Part shown: positions 1 through 7,962 of the stretch, piece after piece
How the letters are laid out: the number at the start of each line of letters is the position of its first letter
Position numbering within the stretch: the stretch's first letter is position 1
Assembly (NCBI GenBank): GCA_019454835.1
Contig: JACFNP010000003.1
Coordinates: 1-64,000 of the forward strand
Length of the DNA stretch: 64,000 bases
From: Rubellimicrobium sp.
GTDB lineage: Bacteria; Pseudomonadota; Alphaproteobacteria; Rhodobacterales; Rhodobacteraceae
Direction: 5' to 3'
Notes under the pieces: model-generated
What the model saw: the letters and a program-made list of their open reading frames with translations, nothing else
Database searches by the model: none
What the model was told of the DNA's origin: nothing
Made by a program: the position numbers and the translations under genes

Positions 1-115
1 CGCCCTGGGGGGCGGGGCGGGCGCCGGGCGTGCTGCGCACGCCCGAAGGGGGAAATCTGCGGGCCGCGCGCCGTATGGCAGGTATATGCGATTGCCCGCC
101 CCGGCGGCGAACCGT
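1..115 (+). repeat. GC-rich hairpin repeat (family 3), copy 1
   Basis: The sequence from base 1 matches 52143-52242 closely, and the two drift apart after about base 100. It contains the stem GGGCGTGC-TGC-GCACGCCC. The other copy has GGTCGTGC-TGC-GCACGACC, so both arms have changed together. The left edge is cut by the window, so the element may be longer. No reading frame of interest is seen here. It lies just upstream of the Thr tRNA. Confidence 0.7.
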
Positions 116-155
116 CTCTTGATCTGCCCCCAACCCCCGGCTATAGGCGCGCCGG

Positions 156-231
156 GCCCCAATAGCTCAGTTGGTAGAGCACCTGTTTCGTAAATAGGTG
201 GTCGGCGGTTCAAGTCCGTCTTGGGGCACCA
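156..231 (+). tRNA. tRNA-Thr (CGT)
   Basis: The 76-base cloverleaf has a 7-bp acceptor stem GCCCCAA/TTGGGGC, the D-arm TAGCTCAGTTGGTAGAGC, an anticodon stem CCTGT/ATAGG with loop TTCGTAA (anticodon CGT, reading ACG), the T-loop TTCAAGT and an encoded CCA end at 229-231. The neighbours are repeats on both sides. There is no integrase or partial tRNA duplicate nearby, so nothing suggests an integration site. Confidence 0.97.
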
Positions 232-263
232 TTCGTTTCACATGATTCCGCCGCCCGCGAATT

Positions 264-354
264 CCGTCATTGCGAAGAGCCGCAGGCGACGAAGCAACCC
301 CGATGTCGTGTGCGAGCGGTCGAGGTTGCTTCGCCTCGCGCCTCGCAATGACGG
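264..354. repeat. 90-bp palindromic repeat (family 1)
   Basis: This is an inverted repeat bounded by CCGTCATTGCGA and CGCAATGACGG. The inner arms are GAAGCAACCCCGA and TCGAGGTTGCTTC, and the loop derives from TGTCGTGTGCGAGCGG. It lies between the Thr tRNA and the convergent GtrA-family gene. Confidence 0.9.
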
Positions 355-401
355 AAGATGCTGTTCGCCCGATTGCCCCGCGCATGGCCGCCCGCAGGCG
401 G

Positions 402-806
402 TTATCCTGCGAACACCAGTCGCCGGTTGATGACATAGCTGGCCACCGCCGCGATGGCGGATGCGCCCAGATAGACCGCGACATCCGCCCAGGAATCGCC
501 GCTGGCTAAGGCCCATGCAGCAAGGGCGACGATCCCCATGCTCAGACCCTGTGCCATGGCATAAAGCGCGCCGCCGCCGCGCCGGGCGGTACGGCCCGTG
601 AAGGCAAACCGCGCCTGACAGGCATAGCCGAGCGGGATGAAGCAGACCCAGACCGCCACGGCCAGCACCGCCGGAGGCAGCGGGAGGGCCATGGTCACGA
701 GGGTGGTGGCCAGCGAATAGGCCACGGCGACGCTGCCGCCCACCAGCAGGAAGCGCAGGAACAGGCTTTCGCGCAAGGCGTGGCGGACAAGGGCGGTCGG
801 GGTCAT
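402..806 (-). CDS. GtrA family membrane protein
   Basis: This 134-residue protein belongs to the GtrA-like family, small four-helix proteins thought to flip or position polyprenyl-linked sugars across the inner membrane. Four hydrophobic segments are visible, at about residues 18-36, 40-58, 78-98 and 103-125. The sequence ends in the typical YVINRRLVF of the family. The ATG at 804-806 was chosen because it overlaps the stop of the upstream membrane-protein gene by 4 bases (ATGA), which implies translational coupling. A longer reading frame runs upstream but is antisense to, or out of frame with, that gene. With the divergent GT2 gene at 2790 it makes a plausible surface-glycan or glycolipid module. 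The substrate cannot be told from sequence. Confidence 0.85.
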   Translation of the reverse strand: MTPTALVRHALRESLFLRFLLVGGSVAVAYSLATTLVTMALPLPPAVLAVAVWVCFIPLGYACQARFAFTGRTARRGGGALYAMAQGLSMGIVALAAWALASGDSWADVAVYLGASAIAAVASYVINRRLVFAG

Positions 807-2590
807 GTTCCGGGTTCCCCGGCCAGCACCCGGAAGATGATCGCCTGCCCGCCGACCCGGCCTGCCTCGTGCAGCCAGTCCGGCACCGCGCCCTCGGCAA
901 TGCCGCGGATGAAGGGCGCCCCCATCTCGACGACCGAATCGCGGCAGACGACCAGATAATCGGCCCGCGACCGGACGACCGCCGCGTGAAGGCGCTCTTC
1001 GTCCTGCAGCGCGCTGATCCCGTTCCAGAACGCATCGGCGCTGCGGTGATAGGGGGCCGAGGTCGCCGATTGCGGCGTGTAGGCCAGGATCGCCGCCCCC
1101 AGATTGAGGCCGGAGAAGATCACCGATCCTGCGGGCAGCGCCGCAAGCGCCGCCATCGTCTCGGTCGAGCGGCACTGGTCCGATTCACGCGGCCCGTCAC
1201 GGCCGGGAATCTGCGGCGGCGTGGTAAAGGCGCGTGCGGCATGGTCGATGCCCCCCGGCAGGAACACGAGCGCCACCAGCGCGAATGCGGCAGGCGCGCG
1301 CAGCCGGTCCCCGCGTTCCATCCGGGCGAAGGCCGCAAAGAGGAAGCCCGTCAGCAGCGGCACCGCAGGCGCGGCCTGGTTGATGGCCCGCAACTGCATG
1401 AACGCAAAGCCCAGCCCCGTGACCGCGATGGCCGCCGCGATGATCGCGGCATCGCGGGCGGTGGTCTCCGGCCAGTCGCGGATACGCCGGAGCACGAGCA
1501 CCGAGGCCACAAGGATCACCAGCAGCGGCAGCGCCATATAGGCGGCGCGGAACGGCTCTTTCACCATCACCGTGATAAAGGGCAGCGCCTCCTGGATGCG
1601 GGTCTCGATGATCTCGCGCGTCGAGGGGGCGATCCCGGCATAGGGGCCTGACGCACAGGGGCCGAAGACCGGCCAGATCAGCACCAGCCCGACAAGGGCG
1701 ATCCCCGCCATCAGGCCCAGCCTTGCGACGGCACCCCGGACCCTGCCTCCGGCCAGCACCGGCACCATGGTCGCCGTCACGCCGACCAGCGCCAGCAGCA
1801 GCACCGGCGGGGCGAGAACGTCGCAATGATTCACCAGCCAGTCCGCGCGCGGCACCTGTCCGGCCATCGCCAGCGGCATCGCCACGATGACCGTCGCGCC
1901 CCAGCCCAGCAGCCACGGCCCGGCTTCGGCCCGCCCCAGCGCATGAAGCACGCTGACCGACAGCCAGACCAGCGCCAGGAACGGCAGCATCTCGAGGCCC
2001 ACGGCCAGCGACGATGTCGCCGCCAGCGCCGCCAGCACGCCGCGCAGCGCCGGACGGCCGGGCAATAGCGCCAGATAGAGGACGACCAGCCCGCACAGGA
2101 TCTGGACGTTGTGATGGTCGATCCGCGCCGGGGCGAATTCGTTGTAGAGCTTGCCCCAGGCAAGAAACATCGCCACCGCCCCGAAGGCCGCCGCGCGCCC
2201 CAGCAGCCGCCCGGTCCCCAGACCGACGACCAGCACCGCCAGCACCCCGAGCAGCGTGGGCCACAGCGCGAGCGCCGCCGTCTCGGCCTGCGCCATCGGC
2301 ATCACCCATGACGCCGGGACAAGGATCGCCGCGATCCCGGCACCGACGTAGCGCGACCAGTGCATGTGCACGCCCTCGGGCGGCAGCAGCCGGTATTGTG
2401 TCGTATCGAACCAGCCCTGCCCGCCCAGCCAGTCGCGCAGGGTGACAAGCCGCATCAGGTCGTCGTTGTCGCCGTGCATGAGCCGCTGCGGCACCTCGGG
2501 CCAGTGCATCACCATCCGCACGAGCAGCACCACGACACCCAGCAGGCAGATCACGAGAACCGAGGTCAGGGCGGAAAGGCGTCTGGTCAT
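803..2590 (-). CDS. Polytopic membrane protein, GT-C glycosyltransferase-like
   Basis: This 595-residue integral membrane protein has one N-terminal helix (residues ~8-28), then the acidic motif GDNDDLMRL at about 40-48 in the first extracytoplasmic loop. About ten more hydrophobic segments follow up to residue ~440, and then a mostly soluble C-terminal part. An acidic pair in the first loop followed by many helices is the layout of GT-C transferases of the mannosyltransferase type, which use lipid-linked sugars on the outer face of the membrane. I infer that role from topology, not from a confident family match. It is coupled to the GtrA gene by a 4-base overlap and is divergent from the GT2 gene. 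The three together would supply a polyprenyl-phosphate sugar, flip it and transfer it. ATG at 2588-2590. Confidence 0.7.
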   Translation of the reverse strand: MTRRLSALTSVLVICLLGVVVLLVRMVMHWPEVPQRLMHGDNDDLMRLVTLRDWLGGQGWFDTTQYRLLPPEGVHMHWSRYVGAGIAAILVPASWVMPMAQAETAALALWPTLLGVLAVLVVGLGTGRLLGRAAAFGAVAMFLAWGKLYNEFAPARIDHHNVQILCGLVVLYLALLPGRPALRGVLAALAATSSLAVGLEMLPFLALVWLSVSVLHALGRAEAGPWLLGWGATVIVAMPLAMAGQVPRADWLVNHCDVLAPPVLLLALVGVTATMVPVLAGGRVRGAVARLGLMAGIALVGLVLIWPVFGPCASGPYAGIAPSTREIIETRIQEALPFITVMVKEPFRAAYMALPLLVILVASVLVLRRIRDWPETTARDAAIIAAAIAVTGLGFAFMQLRAINQAAPAVPLLTGFLFAAFARMERGDRLRAPAAFALVALVFLPGGIDHAARAFTTPPQIPGRDGPRESDQCRSTETMAALAALPAGSVIFSGLNLGAAILAYTPQSATSAPYHRSADAFWNGISALQDEERLHAAVVRSRADYLVVCRDSVVEMGAPFIRGIAEGAVPDWLHEAGRVGGQAIIFRVLAGEPGT

Positions 2591-2789
2591 GGGCGGTCTG
2601 TTTCCGTCTGGGCACGAACAAGGGCGAACTTCGCGGACCTATTGAGTTTCGGAAACAGTCAAAATTGTGACCCACCCCGGCCCCCACGCGGTCCCCGAGG
2701 CGAAAGGCGCATGTTTGCGCCCGATGCGCGCCCAAACTCCGCCCTGTTTGCCGGTCTGAATCGGTGATGACACTGATCGAGGGCCGAAC

Positions 2790-3980
2790 ATGACCGAGCT
2801 GACCATCCTCATGCCCTGCCTGAACGAGGCCGAGACGCTGGGCGCCTGCATCCGCAAGGCGCAGGGCTTTCTCGAACGCAGCGGCATCGACGGCGAGGTG
2901 CTGGTCTCGGACAACGGCTCGACCGACGGCAGCCGCGAGATCGCGGAATCCCTTGGCGCCCGCGTCGTGCTGGCGCCGCGCAAGGGATATGGCGCGGCAT
3001 TGAGTGCAGGGATTGATGCAGCCCATGGCCGCTATGTCATCATGGGCGACAGCGACGATTCCTATGACTTCTCGTCACTTGACGCCTTTGTCGCGGAATT
3101 GCGCGGCGGTGCGGAACTAGTGATGGGCAACCGATTCGCGGGAGGGATCGCGCCGGGAGCGATGCCTGCGCTGCATCGGTATCTCGGCAATCCGGTTCTG
3201 TCGTTTATCGGACGGACGCTCTACAAGACCCCGATCAGGGACTTCCATTGCGGGCTTCGGGGTTTCTCTCGCATGGCGATTCAGCGGCTCGGCCTCGACA
3301 GTCCGGGCATGGAATTTGCGTCCGAAATGGTCATGCGCGCATCTCTGTCGGATCTGAATATTGTTGAGGTTCCCACGACGCTTTCTCCGGACGGGCGTTC
3401 ACGCCCTCCCCATCTGCAAAGCTGGCGGGACGGCTGGCGCCACCTCAAGCTGCTGTTGACCTTCGCGCCCTTCAGCCTGTTCCTCTATCCGGGCCTCGCG
3501 CTCATGGCGCTGGGGGCGATGCTGTTCCTGCCGCTGATGGCCGGCCCGCTCGATCTGGGGCGGATCACGCTCGATACCGGGGCGCTGATCTTCGCGGCGA
3601 CCTTCCTCATCACCGGCTTCCAGCTCATCTGGTTTCACGCGCTGGCGCGGCTGTTTTCCGTGCGCACCGGGCTATTGCCCACATCGGCGCGGTTTGAACG
3701 GCTGCGGGCGCGGCTGACCGTGGAAGGCGCCTGCACGGCGGGTGGCGGCCTGCTGGCGCTGGCGCTGGCGGCGACGGCGGTGTCGGTGGGCATCTGGGCC
3801 GCGCGCGGCTTCGGCCCGCTTGAACCGGGGGCGATCACCCGCGCCGCGTCGTTGGTCGCCGTGCTCTCGGCCATGGGGATGCAGGCGATCACCGGCGGCT
3901 TCCTCTGGGGCCTGCTGGGCCAGAAGATGACGCGCCCGGCCCCCGCCGCCGCGCCCGAGCCGGTCGTGGCGGCCGCCTGA
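2790..3980 (+). CDS. Glycosyltransferase family 2, polyprenyl-phosphate sugar transferase type
   Basis: This 396-residue GT2 enzyme resembles dolichyl-phosphate mannosyltransferases, which move a sugar from a nucleotide donor to a membrane polyprenyl phosphate. The GT-A fold fills residues ~1-215. It has the nucleotide motif PCLNEAETL near residue 9, DNGSTDGS at 41-48 and the metal-binding GDSDDSYDF at ~86-94. Two to four hydrophobic helices follow at about 225-370. The start ATG has GAGGG eight bases upstream. Codon use changes inside the gene: from about 3100 to 3420 (residues ~105-210) there are many T- and A-ending codons, including CTA, GGA, ATT and TCT. The flanks use the usual G/C-ending codons. 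This suggests a recombinant segment. It is divergent from the membrane-protein/GtrA pair. Confidence 0.85.
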   Translation: MTELTILMPCLNEAETLGACIRKAQGFLERSGIDGEVLVSDNGSTDGSREIAESLGARVVLAPRKGYGAALSAGIDAAHGRYVIMGDSDDSYDFSSLDAFVAELRGGAELVMGNRFAGGIAPGAMPALHRYLGNPVLSFIGRTLYKTPIRDFHCGLRGFSRMAIQRLGLDSPGMEFASEMVMRASLSDLNIVEVPTTLSPDGRSRPPHLQSWRDGWRHLKLLLTFAPFSLFLYPGLALMALGAMLFLPLMAGPLDLGRITLDTGALIFAATFLITGFQLIWFHALARLFSVRTGLLPTSARFERLRARLTVEGACTAGGGLLALALAATAVSVGIWAARGFGPLEPGAITRAASLVAVLSAMGMQAITGGFLWGLLGQKMTRPAPAAAPEPVVAAA

Positions 3981-3991
3981 ACGGGGCCTTC

Positions 3992-4092
3992 CGGCGGGTC
4001 GCGTTTTCATGGACCCGGCCGACCCGCTCTGACTCTTTATCATCGCGCATTGTCGCGGGCGTCAAACATTCCCGTTTGCCTGCGAAATGCTA
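3992..4092 (-). repeat. TAGAGCA-type dispersed repeat (family 2)
   Basis: On the minus strand this reads GATAGCATTTCGCAGG, then the stem CAAAC-GGGAAT-GTTTG, then CGCCCGCGACAATGCG, and ends in the second stem GCGGGTC/GACCCGC. It is homologous to 22245-22350 and 44009-44112. It overlaps the last ~10 codons of the transglutaminase-like gene and lies between that gene and the GT2 gene, which it faces tail to tail. Confidence 0.85.
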
Positions 4093-4532
4093 TCGCCCCC
4101 GAACACATGCAGCGCGACCATCGGCACGCCGAGGTCGCCTGCAAGCGTCCGGTCGTCCAGCGTCACCCAGCAATGCGCGCCCAGCCGGGGCCTGCCCAGC
4201 GACGCCGGGTCGACGCCGAAATGCAGGCGGGGATCAAAGCCCGCCATGCGCAGGAAGCGAAAGCACAGCACGCCCTCGCGCAGGCAGCGCCGGTCGCGCA
4301 TCAATAACGGGTGGCGCGTGGCGCGATGGACGCGCCGGGCGATCTCGTCCGCTCCAATACCGCGCAGCGGCGCGCCGTCGGGCGGCGTGGCCAGCGCCAG
4401 CATCCGCTCGAACGGCAGGTCGTGCGGCAGGCGCAGGGGCAGCGTGCGGGCGCGCCAGAACAGCTCCAGCGCCAGCCGCAGGCGCAGCCGCATCGACGCG
4501 CCGGTTGCACCGGGCGTTCTGCCGTCAGTCAT
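4062..4532 (-). CDS. Transglutaminase-like protein of the lasso-peptide B2 type
   Basis: This 156-residue protein resembles the transglutaminase-fold proteases called lasso-peptide B2 (Transglut_core3). Cys83 sits in RRCLREG and His120 in LGAHCWV, the spacing expected for the Cys-His pair; an Asp follows at 126/127 or 133. The family stretch FLRMAGFDPRLHFGVD lies between them. The ATG at 4530-4532 was chosen because it overlaps the protease stop by 8 bases. No lasso precursor, B1 or cyclase gene is nearby, so a lasso-peptide role is not supported. It may cleave or modify a peptide from a neighbouring gene. The last residues (about DSISQANGNV) and the stop codon are encoded by the family 2 repeat, so the original C-terminus may have been replaced. 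Confidence 0.65.
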   Translation of the reverse strand: MTDGRTPGATGASMRLRLRLALELFWRARTLPLRLPHDLPFERMLALATPPDGAPLRGIGADEIARRVHRATRHPLLMRDRRCLREGVLCFRFLRMAGFDPRLHFGVDPASLGRPRLGAHCWVTLDDRTLAGDLGVPMVALHVFGGDSISQANGNV

Positions 4533-5952
4533 TCTCGCGGGCAAGCGCCGTCGCGGCCGCCTTGGCGAAGGCGCGCGAATCGACGGCGAGATTGCCGGAC
4601 AGGAACGTGCTGTTGCGGTCCTCGGGGTCGGCGAACTGGCTGTCCACCCCGACGATGCCCCAGCTTCCGTCATCGAGCGACAGCAGGAACGGCGACCCCG
4701 AATCGCCATGCGTCGTGTCGCATTCGTGCAGGAAGGTATTGTCCGCAAAGACGCGCGTGATCCGGCAGCCGATATGGGCCGACAGGTTGTTGCCGGTGTC
4801 CCAGGAATAGCCCGCCTGCGCGACGAGCAGCCCGCCCATCGTGACCAGATGCAGCTCGCCCTCGGTCAGCACATGCACCGGCAGCCAGCCGACCACGTCG
4901 CCCAGAGGCTTGCCGAGCATGACGATGGCCCAGTCGACGCCGTTGCCCTCGCCCAGGCCGGTGCGGGCGGGGCGGGTGCCGTAGCCGGGCGAGAACACGG
5001 CGCCGGTCACGTCCGAGATGCCGAGATTGCCCGCATCGTTGAGACCGGCGACGAAGCGGTCGGGCAGATCGAGATTGATGCCGTCGTCGGTGACGCAATG
5101 GGCGGCGGTCAACACCGTGCGGCGCCCGATCAGCGTGCCGGTGCAGAAGCCGATGTCGCCCTCGAGCTGGCCGATGGCCCGCCACGGCTCCTGGCTGGTG
5201 TCGACGAGGGTGCGGTCGTCGCGGCCGAAGTAATGATCGTTCGCCCCCGCAGGCCGCCCGCGCCCGACGCAATCGGCGGTGTCGGTCAGCGCCGCGCAGC
5301 TTGCGTCGCCGCCATCGGGTTCGTTGCAGGTGCCGTCGAAGGCGGTCGAGCAGGAATTGTCGCGCCCGCGCAGATAGACGACCGGGGCGCAGTCGGTCAC
5401 GTCGGTGGCGATCGTGCAGGCGCCGGTGCCGATCACCGGCTCGTCGCATTCGCCGTCATTGGCCCAGCGGCAGGAATCGTCGCCGCCGATGGCCAGCGCC
5501 CGGCAGTCGGTGCGGTCGGTGCCGCGTTCGCAGGCGCGCGAGTTGGCGCCCTCGAACTGCGGGTCGTCGCATTCGCCGTCAAAGGCCCAGCGGCAGGAAT
5601 CGTCGCCCAGAAGCGCGAGGATATCGGCGGGAACCTGATCGAGCAGCGCCGTGCGCGCGCTCAGCTCGGCCTGGCAGTCGGTGGTATCGGTGCCGTCGGT
5701 GCAGTTGGGGGCGGCACCGTAGCGCGGCTCGTCGCATTCGCCGTCATTGGCCCAGCGGCAGGAATCGTCGCTGATCCCGGCGGCCAGCATCGCGCAGTCG
5801 GTGCTGTCGGTCCCGGCGGCACAGTAGCCACCGCCGCCATAGCGGGCCTCGTCGCATTCGAGATCGTTGGCCCAGCGGCAGGAATCGTCCGCAAGCGCGG
5901 ATTGCGCGGCAAGGGACAGGGCCAGCCCCAGCGAGGCGATGACAAGGCGCAT
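4525..5952 (-). CDS. Secreted trypsin-like serine protease with five Cys-rich repeats
   Basis: This 475-residue exported protein starts with a signal peptide, MRLVIASLGLALSLAAQSALA. Residues ~22-230 carry five repeats of about 30-45 residues, beginning DDSCRWAND.ECDEP and ending GTD.TDC, each with about four cysteines. Residues ~245-475 form an S1 (trypsin-fold) domain with TAAHC (His ~284), VDWAIVM (Asp ~339) and THGDSGSP (Ser ~417), so the triad is complete. The cysteine spacing and acidic DxxDC ends recall the Ca-binding Lin-12/Notch repeat, an inference from pattern only. The ATG at 5950-5952 has GGGAGGGAGAA upstream. The reading frame extends 43 codons further, but that part lacks signal-peptide character. 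The product is probably periplasmic or extracellular. The downstream transglutaminase-like gene overlaps it by 8 bases. Confidence 0.85.
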   Translation of the reverse strand: MRLVIASLGLALSLAAQSALADDSCRWANDLECDEARYGGGGYCAAGTDSTDCAMLAAGISDDSCRWANDGECDEPRYGAAPNCTDGTDTTDCQAELSARTALLDQVPADILALLGDDSCRWAFDGECDDPQFEGANSRACERGTDRTDCRALAIGGDDSCRWANDGECDEPVIGTGACTIATDVTDCAPVVYLRGRDNSCSTAFDGTCNEPDGGDASCAALTDTADCVGRGRPAGANDHYFGRDDRTLVDTSQEPWRAIGQLEGDIGFCTGTLIGRRTVLTAAHCVTDDGINLDLPDRFVAGLNDAGNLGISDVTGAVFSPGYGTRPARTGLGEGNGVDWAIVMLGKPLGDVVGWLPVHVLTEGELHLVTMGGLLVAQAGYSWDTGNNLSAHIGCRITRVFADNTFLHECDTTHGDSGSPFLLSLDDGSWGIVGVDSQFADPEDRNSTFLSGNLAVDSRAFAKAAATALAREND

Positions 5953-6083
5953 GTGCAGTTCTCCCTCCCTGCGCGGGATCGCACCCTCCCCGGCGGCGCC
6001 CGGCGCGCCGACGCTCGCAGAAGCGGATTCGCATTTCAAGCGCGGAATCACGCCACCCAGGGGTAACCGGGCGTGCGGCATAT

Positions 6084-6203
6084 CCCGTCATTGCGTGGTG
6101 AAGCCGACAATATCCGTCATTGCGAGGCGAAGCCGAAGCAACCCCGACCGCTCACACACAACATCGGGGTTGCCGCGTCGCCTTCGGCTCCTCGCAATGA
6201 CGG
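6084..6203. repeat. Family 1 palindrome with a preceding left-arm fragment
   Basis: A complete copy occupies 6114-6203 (loop orientation CCGCTCACACACAACAT). Immediately before it, 6084-6110 is a broken left arm, CCCGTCATTGCGTGGTGAAG. The pair fills the space between the protease gene and the Arg tRNA. Confidence 0.85.
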
Positions 6204-6336
6204 AACATGCGGCTTCTCGCGGGTGACGAAACATGCCGCGCACCCGATTGCCCCGATCACGCCGCAACCCGCGCCACCCCGGCCGCTTTCACGCTTCCCC
6301 CGCCGCCGGATTTCCGCTACCCGCCGGAACGGCACC

Positions 6337-6413
6337 GGCCCCGTAGCTCAACTGGACAGAGCAGCCGCCTTCTAAGCGGCCGGTTGCAGGTTCGAATCCT
6401 GCCGGGGTCGCCA
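6337..6413 (+). tRNA. tRNA-Arg (TCT)
   Basis: The 77-base tRNA has the acceptor stem GGCCCCG/CGGGGTC (one G-U pair), the D-arm TAGCTCAACTGGACAGAGC, an anticodon stem GCCGC/GCGGC with loop CTTCTAA (anticodon TCT, reading the rare AGA codon), the T-arm GCAGG-TTCGAAT-CCTGC and CCA encoded at 6411-6413. It ends 16 bases from the end of the convergent moaB gene. Confidence 0.97.
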
Positions 6414-6429
6414 GCCGCCTCGCGCCGCC

Positions 6430-6966
6430 TCAGCGGCGGTGTTCCTCAAGCCTTGGCAGCAGCGTCACCAGGTTGCACGGGCCGTGGCGCGAATCGAGCT
6501 GTTCGCCGAGGATGCGGTCCCAGGCGTCGCGGCAGGCGCCGGTGCTGCCGGGCAGGGCGAACAGGACCGTGCCCTGCGCCACGCCGCCGGTGGCGCGGCT
6601 CTGCATGGCCGAGGTGCCGACCGTCTCCATCGAGACCATGGCGAAGATCGGGCCGAAGGCCTCGATCTCCTTCTCGTAGATGTCCCGATGCGCCTCGACC
6701 GTCACGTCGCGGCCGGTGATGCCGGTGCCGCCGGTGGAGATCACCACGTCGATGCCGGCATCCGCGCACCATTGGGCAAGCTGCGCGCGGATCAGCGCGC
6801 GCTCGTCGGTGACGATGGCGCGGGCGGCAAGCCGGTGGCCTGCCGAGATCACCCGTTCCGCCAGCAGATCGCCCGAGCGATCCTCGGCAGCCGAGCGGCT
6901 GTCGCTCACGGTGAGGACGGCGATGTTGAGGGGCCTGAACGGGCGGGAGGGGTCGATGCCGGGCAT
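6430..6966 (-). CDS. moaB: Molybdopterin biosynthesis protein MoaB
   Basis: This 178-residue protein is of the MoaB/MogA family, which binds molybdopterin and adenylates it before molybdate insertion. The family signatures are TVSDSRS near residue 20, the pterin-binding STGGTGITGRD in the middle and ALPGSTGAC towards the end. The full length matches MoaB; the MoeA- and gephyrin-type extra domains are absent. The ATG at 6964-6966 is preceded by AGGAAAG at good spacing. It stands alone: the next gene is divergent and no other molybdenum cofactor gene is in the window. Confidence 0.92.
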   Translation of the reverse strand: MPGIDPSRPFRPLNIAVLTVSDSRSAAEDRSGDLLAERVISAGHRLAARAIVTDERALIRAQLAQWCADAGIDVVISTGGTGITGRDVTVEAHRDIYEKEIEAFGPIFAMVSMETVGTSAMQSRATGGVAQGTVLFALPGSTGACRDAWDRILGEQLDSRHGPCNLVTLLPRLEEHRR

Positions 6967-7164
6967 GGGGTGCTTTCCTGCGGATGAGCCGCCATTGTGC
7001 CACGGGCGCGCGGCATGGACCATGGGGCGCGCGCACCCGGCAGGGCGCCCTGCATTGGCGGGCGATACGCCGCACTTGCGCAAATGCGCGCGACGGGCAT
7101 CATGTCAGGCAGCCCGGTCGCGGCGGTTTGCACCGGCGCGCCATTCGCCAGACGAGGTTCCCCG

Positions 7165-7962
7165 ATGCGCCTTGCCCTCAATCACATCGTCTCGCCCCGC
7201 CAGCCCGCCGCCGCCTTCTTCGCCATGGCGCGCCGCCTCGGCGTGGACGAGGTCGAGGTCCGCCACGGCCTGACCGGCGCGCCGCTGGTCGATGCCCTGC
7301 CCGCCGCCGAACTGCGCCGCATCGCCGAAGGCGAGGGCGTGCACATCCTCGCGGTGAACGCGCTCTATCCGTTCAACTGCCTCGACGACACCATCGCCGC
7401 AAGGGCGGTGGCGCTGGCCGATTACGCCGCCGATGCGGGCGCGGCGGGCATCGCCATGTATCCACGCAACGACGGCACCGCCGTTGCCCATTCGCGGGTG
7501 GTCGCGGCGCTGGAATCGCTGGCGCCCGTGCTGCGCGACCGGGGCCTGCGCGGCCATCTCGAGCCGCTGGGCCTGCCCGGATCGTCCCTGCGCACCAAGG
7601 GCGAGGCCATCGCCGCCATCGAGGAAGCGGGCGGCTGGGACGTGTTCGACCTGCTCCACGACACGTTCCACCACTATCTCGCCGACGAGGACGAACTCTA
7701 TCCGCGCCGCACCGGGCTGGTGCATGTCTCGGGGGTGCGGCCCGACGGGCGCGCCCGCGAGGCCCTGCGCGACAGCGACCGGATTCATGCGGGCGGCGCC
7801 GACCGGCTCGACAGTATCGGTCAACTGCACGCGCTGCTTGCGGGCGGCTACGCGGGCGCGGTCAGTCTCGAACCCTTCGCCATCGAGGTGCTCGACCTGC
7901 CCGATCCCGAACCGGCGATCCGCGCCAGCCTCGATGCGCTGCGCGCGGCGCTGTCAGCGTAG
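7165..7962 (+). CDS. Sugar isomerase/epimerase-like TIM-barrel protein
   Basis: This 265-residue protein is of the xylose-isomerase-like TIM-barrel superfamily (IolE/IolI/hydroxypyruvate isomerase type). Members shift carbonyl groups or epimerise sugars with a divalent metal. It starts MRLALNHIVSP. Candidate metal ligands are Glu in RGHLEPLG, Asp-His in LLHDTFHHY, His in GLVHVSGV and Glu in AVSLEPFA. The ATG follows GAGGTTCCCCG. It runs into the aldolase/SDR gene on the other strand with a 9-base tail-to-tail overlap. It is the first gene of the catabolic cluster reaching to 20.4 kb and may isomerise the imported sugar or a downstream aldehyde product. The exact substrate is unknown. Confidence 0.75.
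   Translation: MRLALNHIVSPRQPAAAFFAMARRLGVDEVEVRHGLTGAPLVDALPAAELRRIAEGEGVHILAVNALYPFNCLDDTIAARAVALADYAADAGAAGIAMYPRNDGTAVAHSRVVAALESLAPVLRDRGLRGHLEPLGLPGSSLRTKGEAIAAIEEAGGWDVFDLLHDTFHHYLADEDELYPRRTGLVHVSGVRPDGRAREALRDSDRIHAGGADRLDSIGQLHALLAGGYAGAVSLEPFAIEVLDLPDPEPAIRASLDALRAALSA

Noticed and set aside
156-231. tRNA-Thr as an island integration site
   Set aside because: There is no integrase gene next to it and no duplicated tRNA 3' end was found in the window.
1197-3026. 609-codon minus frame across the membrane-protein gene
   Set aside because: It overlaps the well-supported membrane-protein gene in another frame and shows only Arg/Ala-rich sequence.
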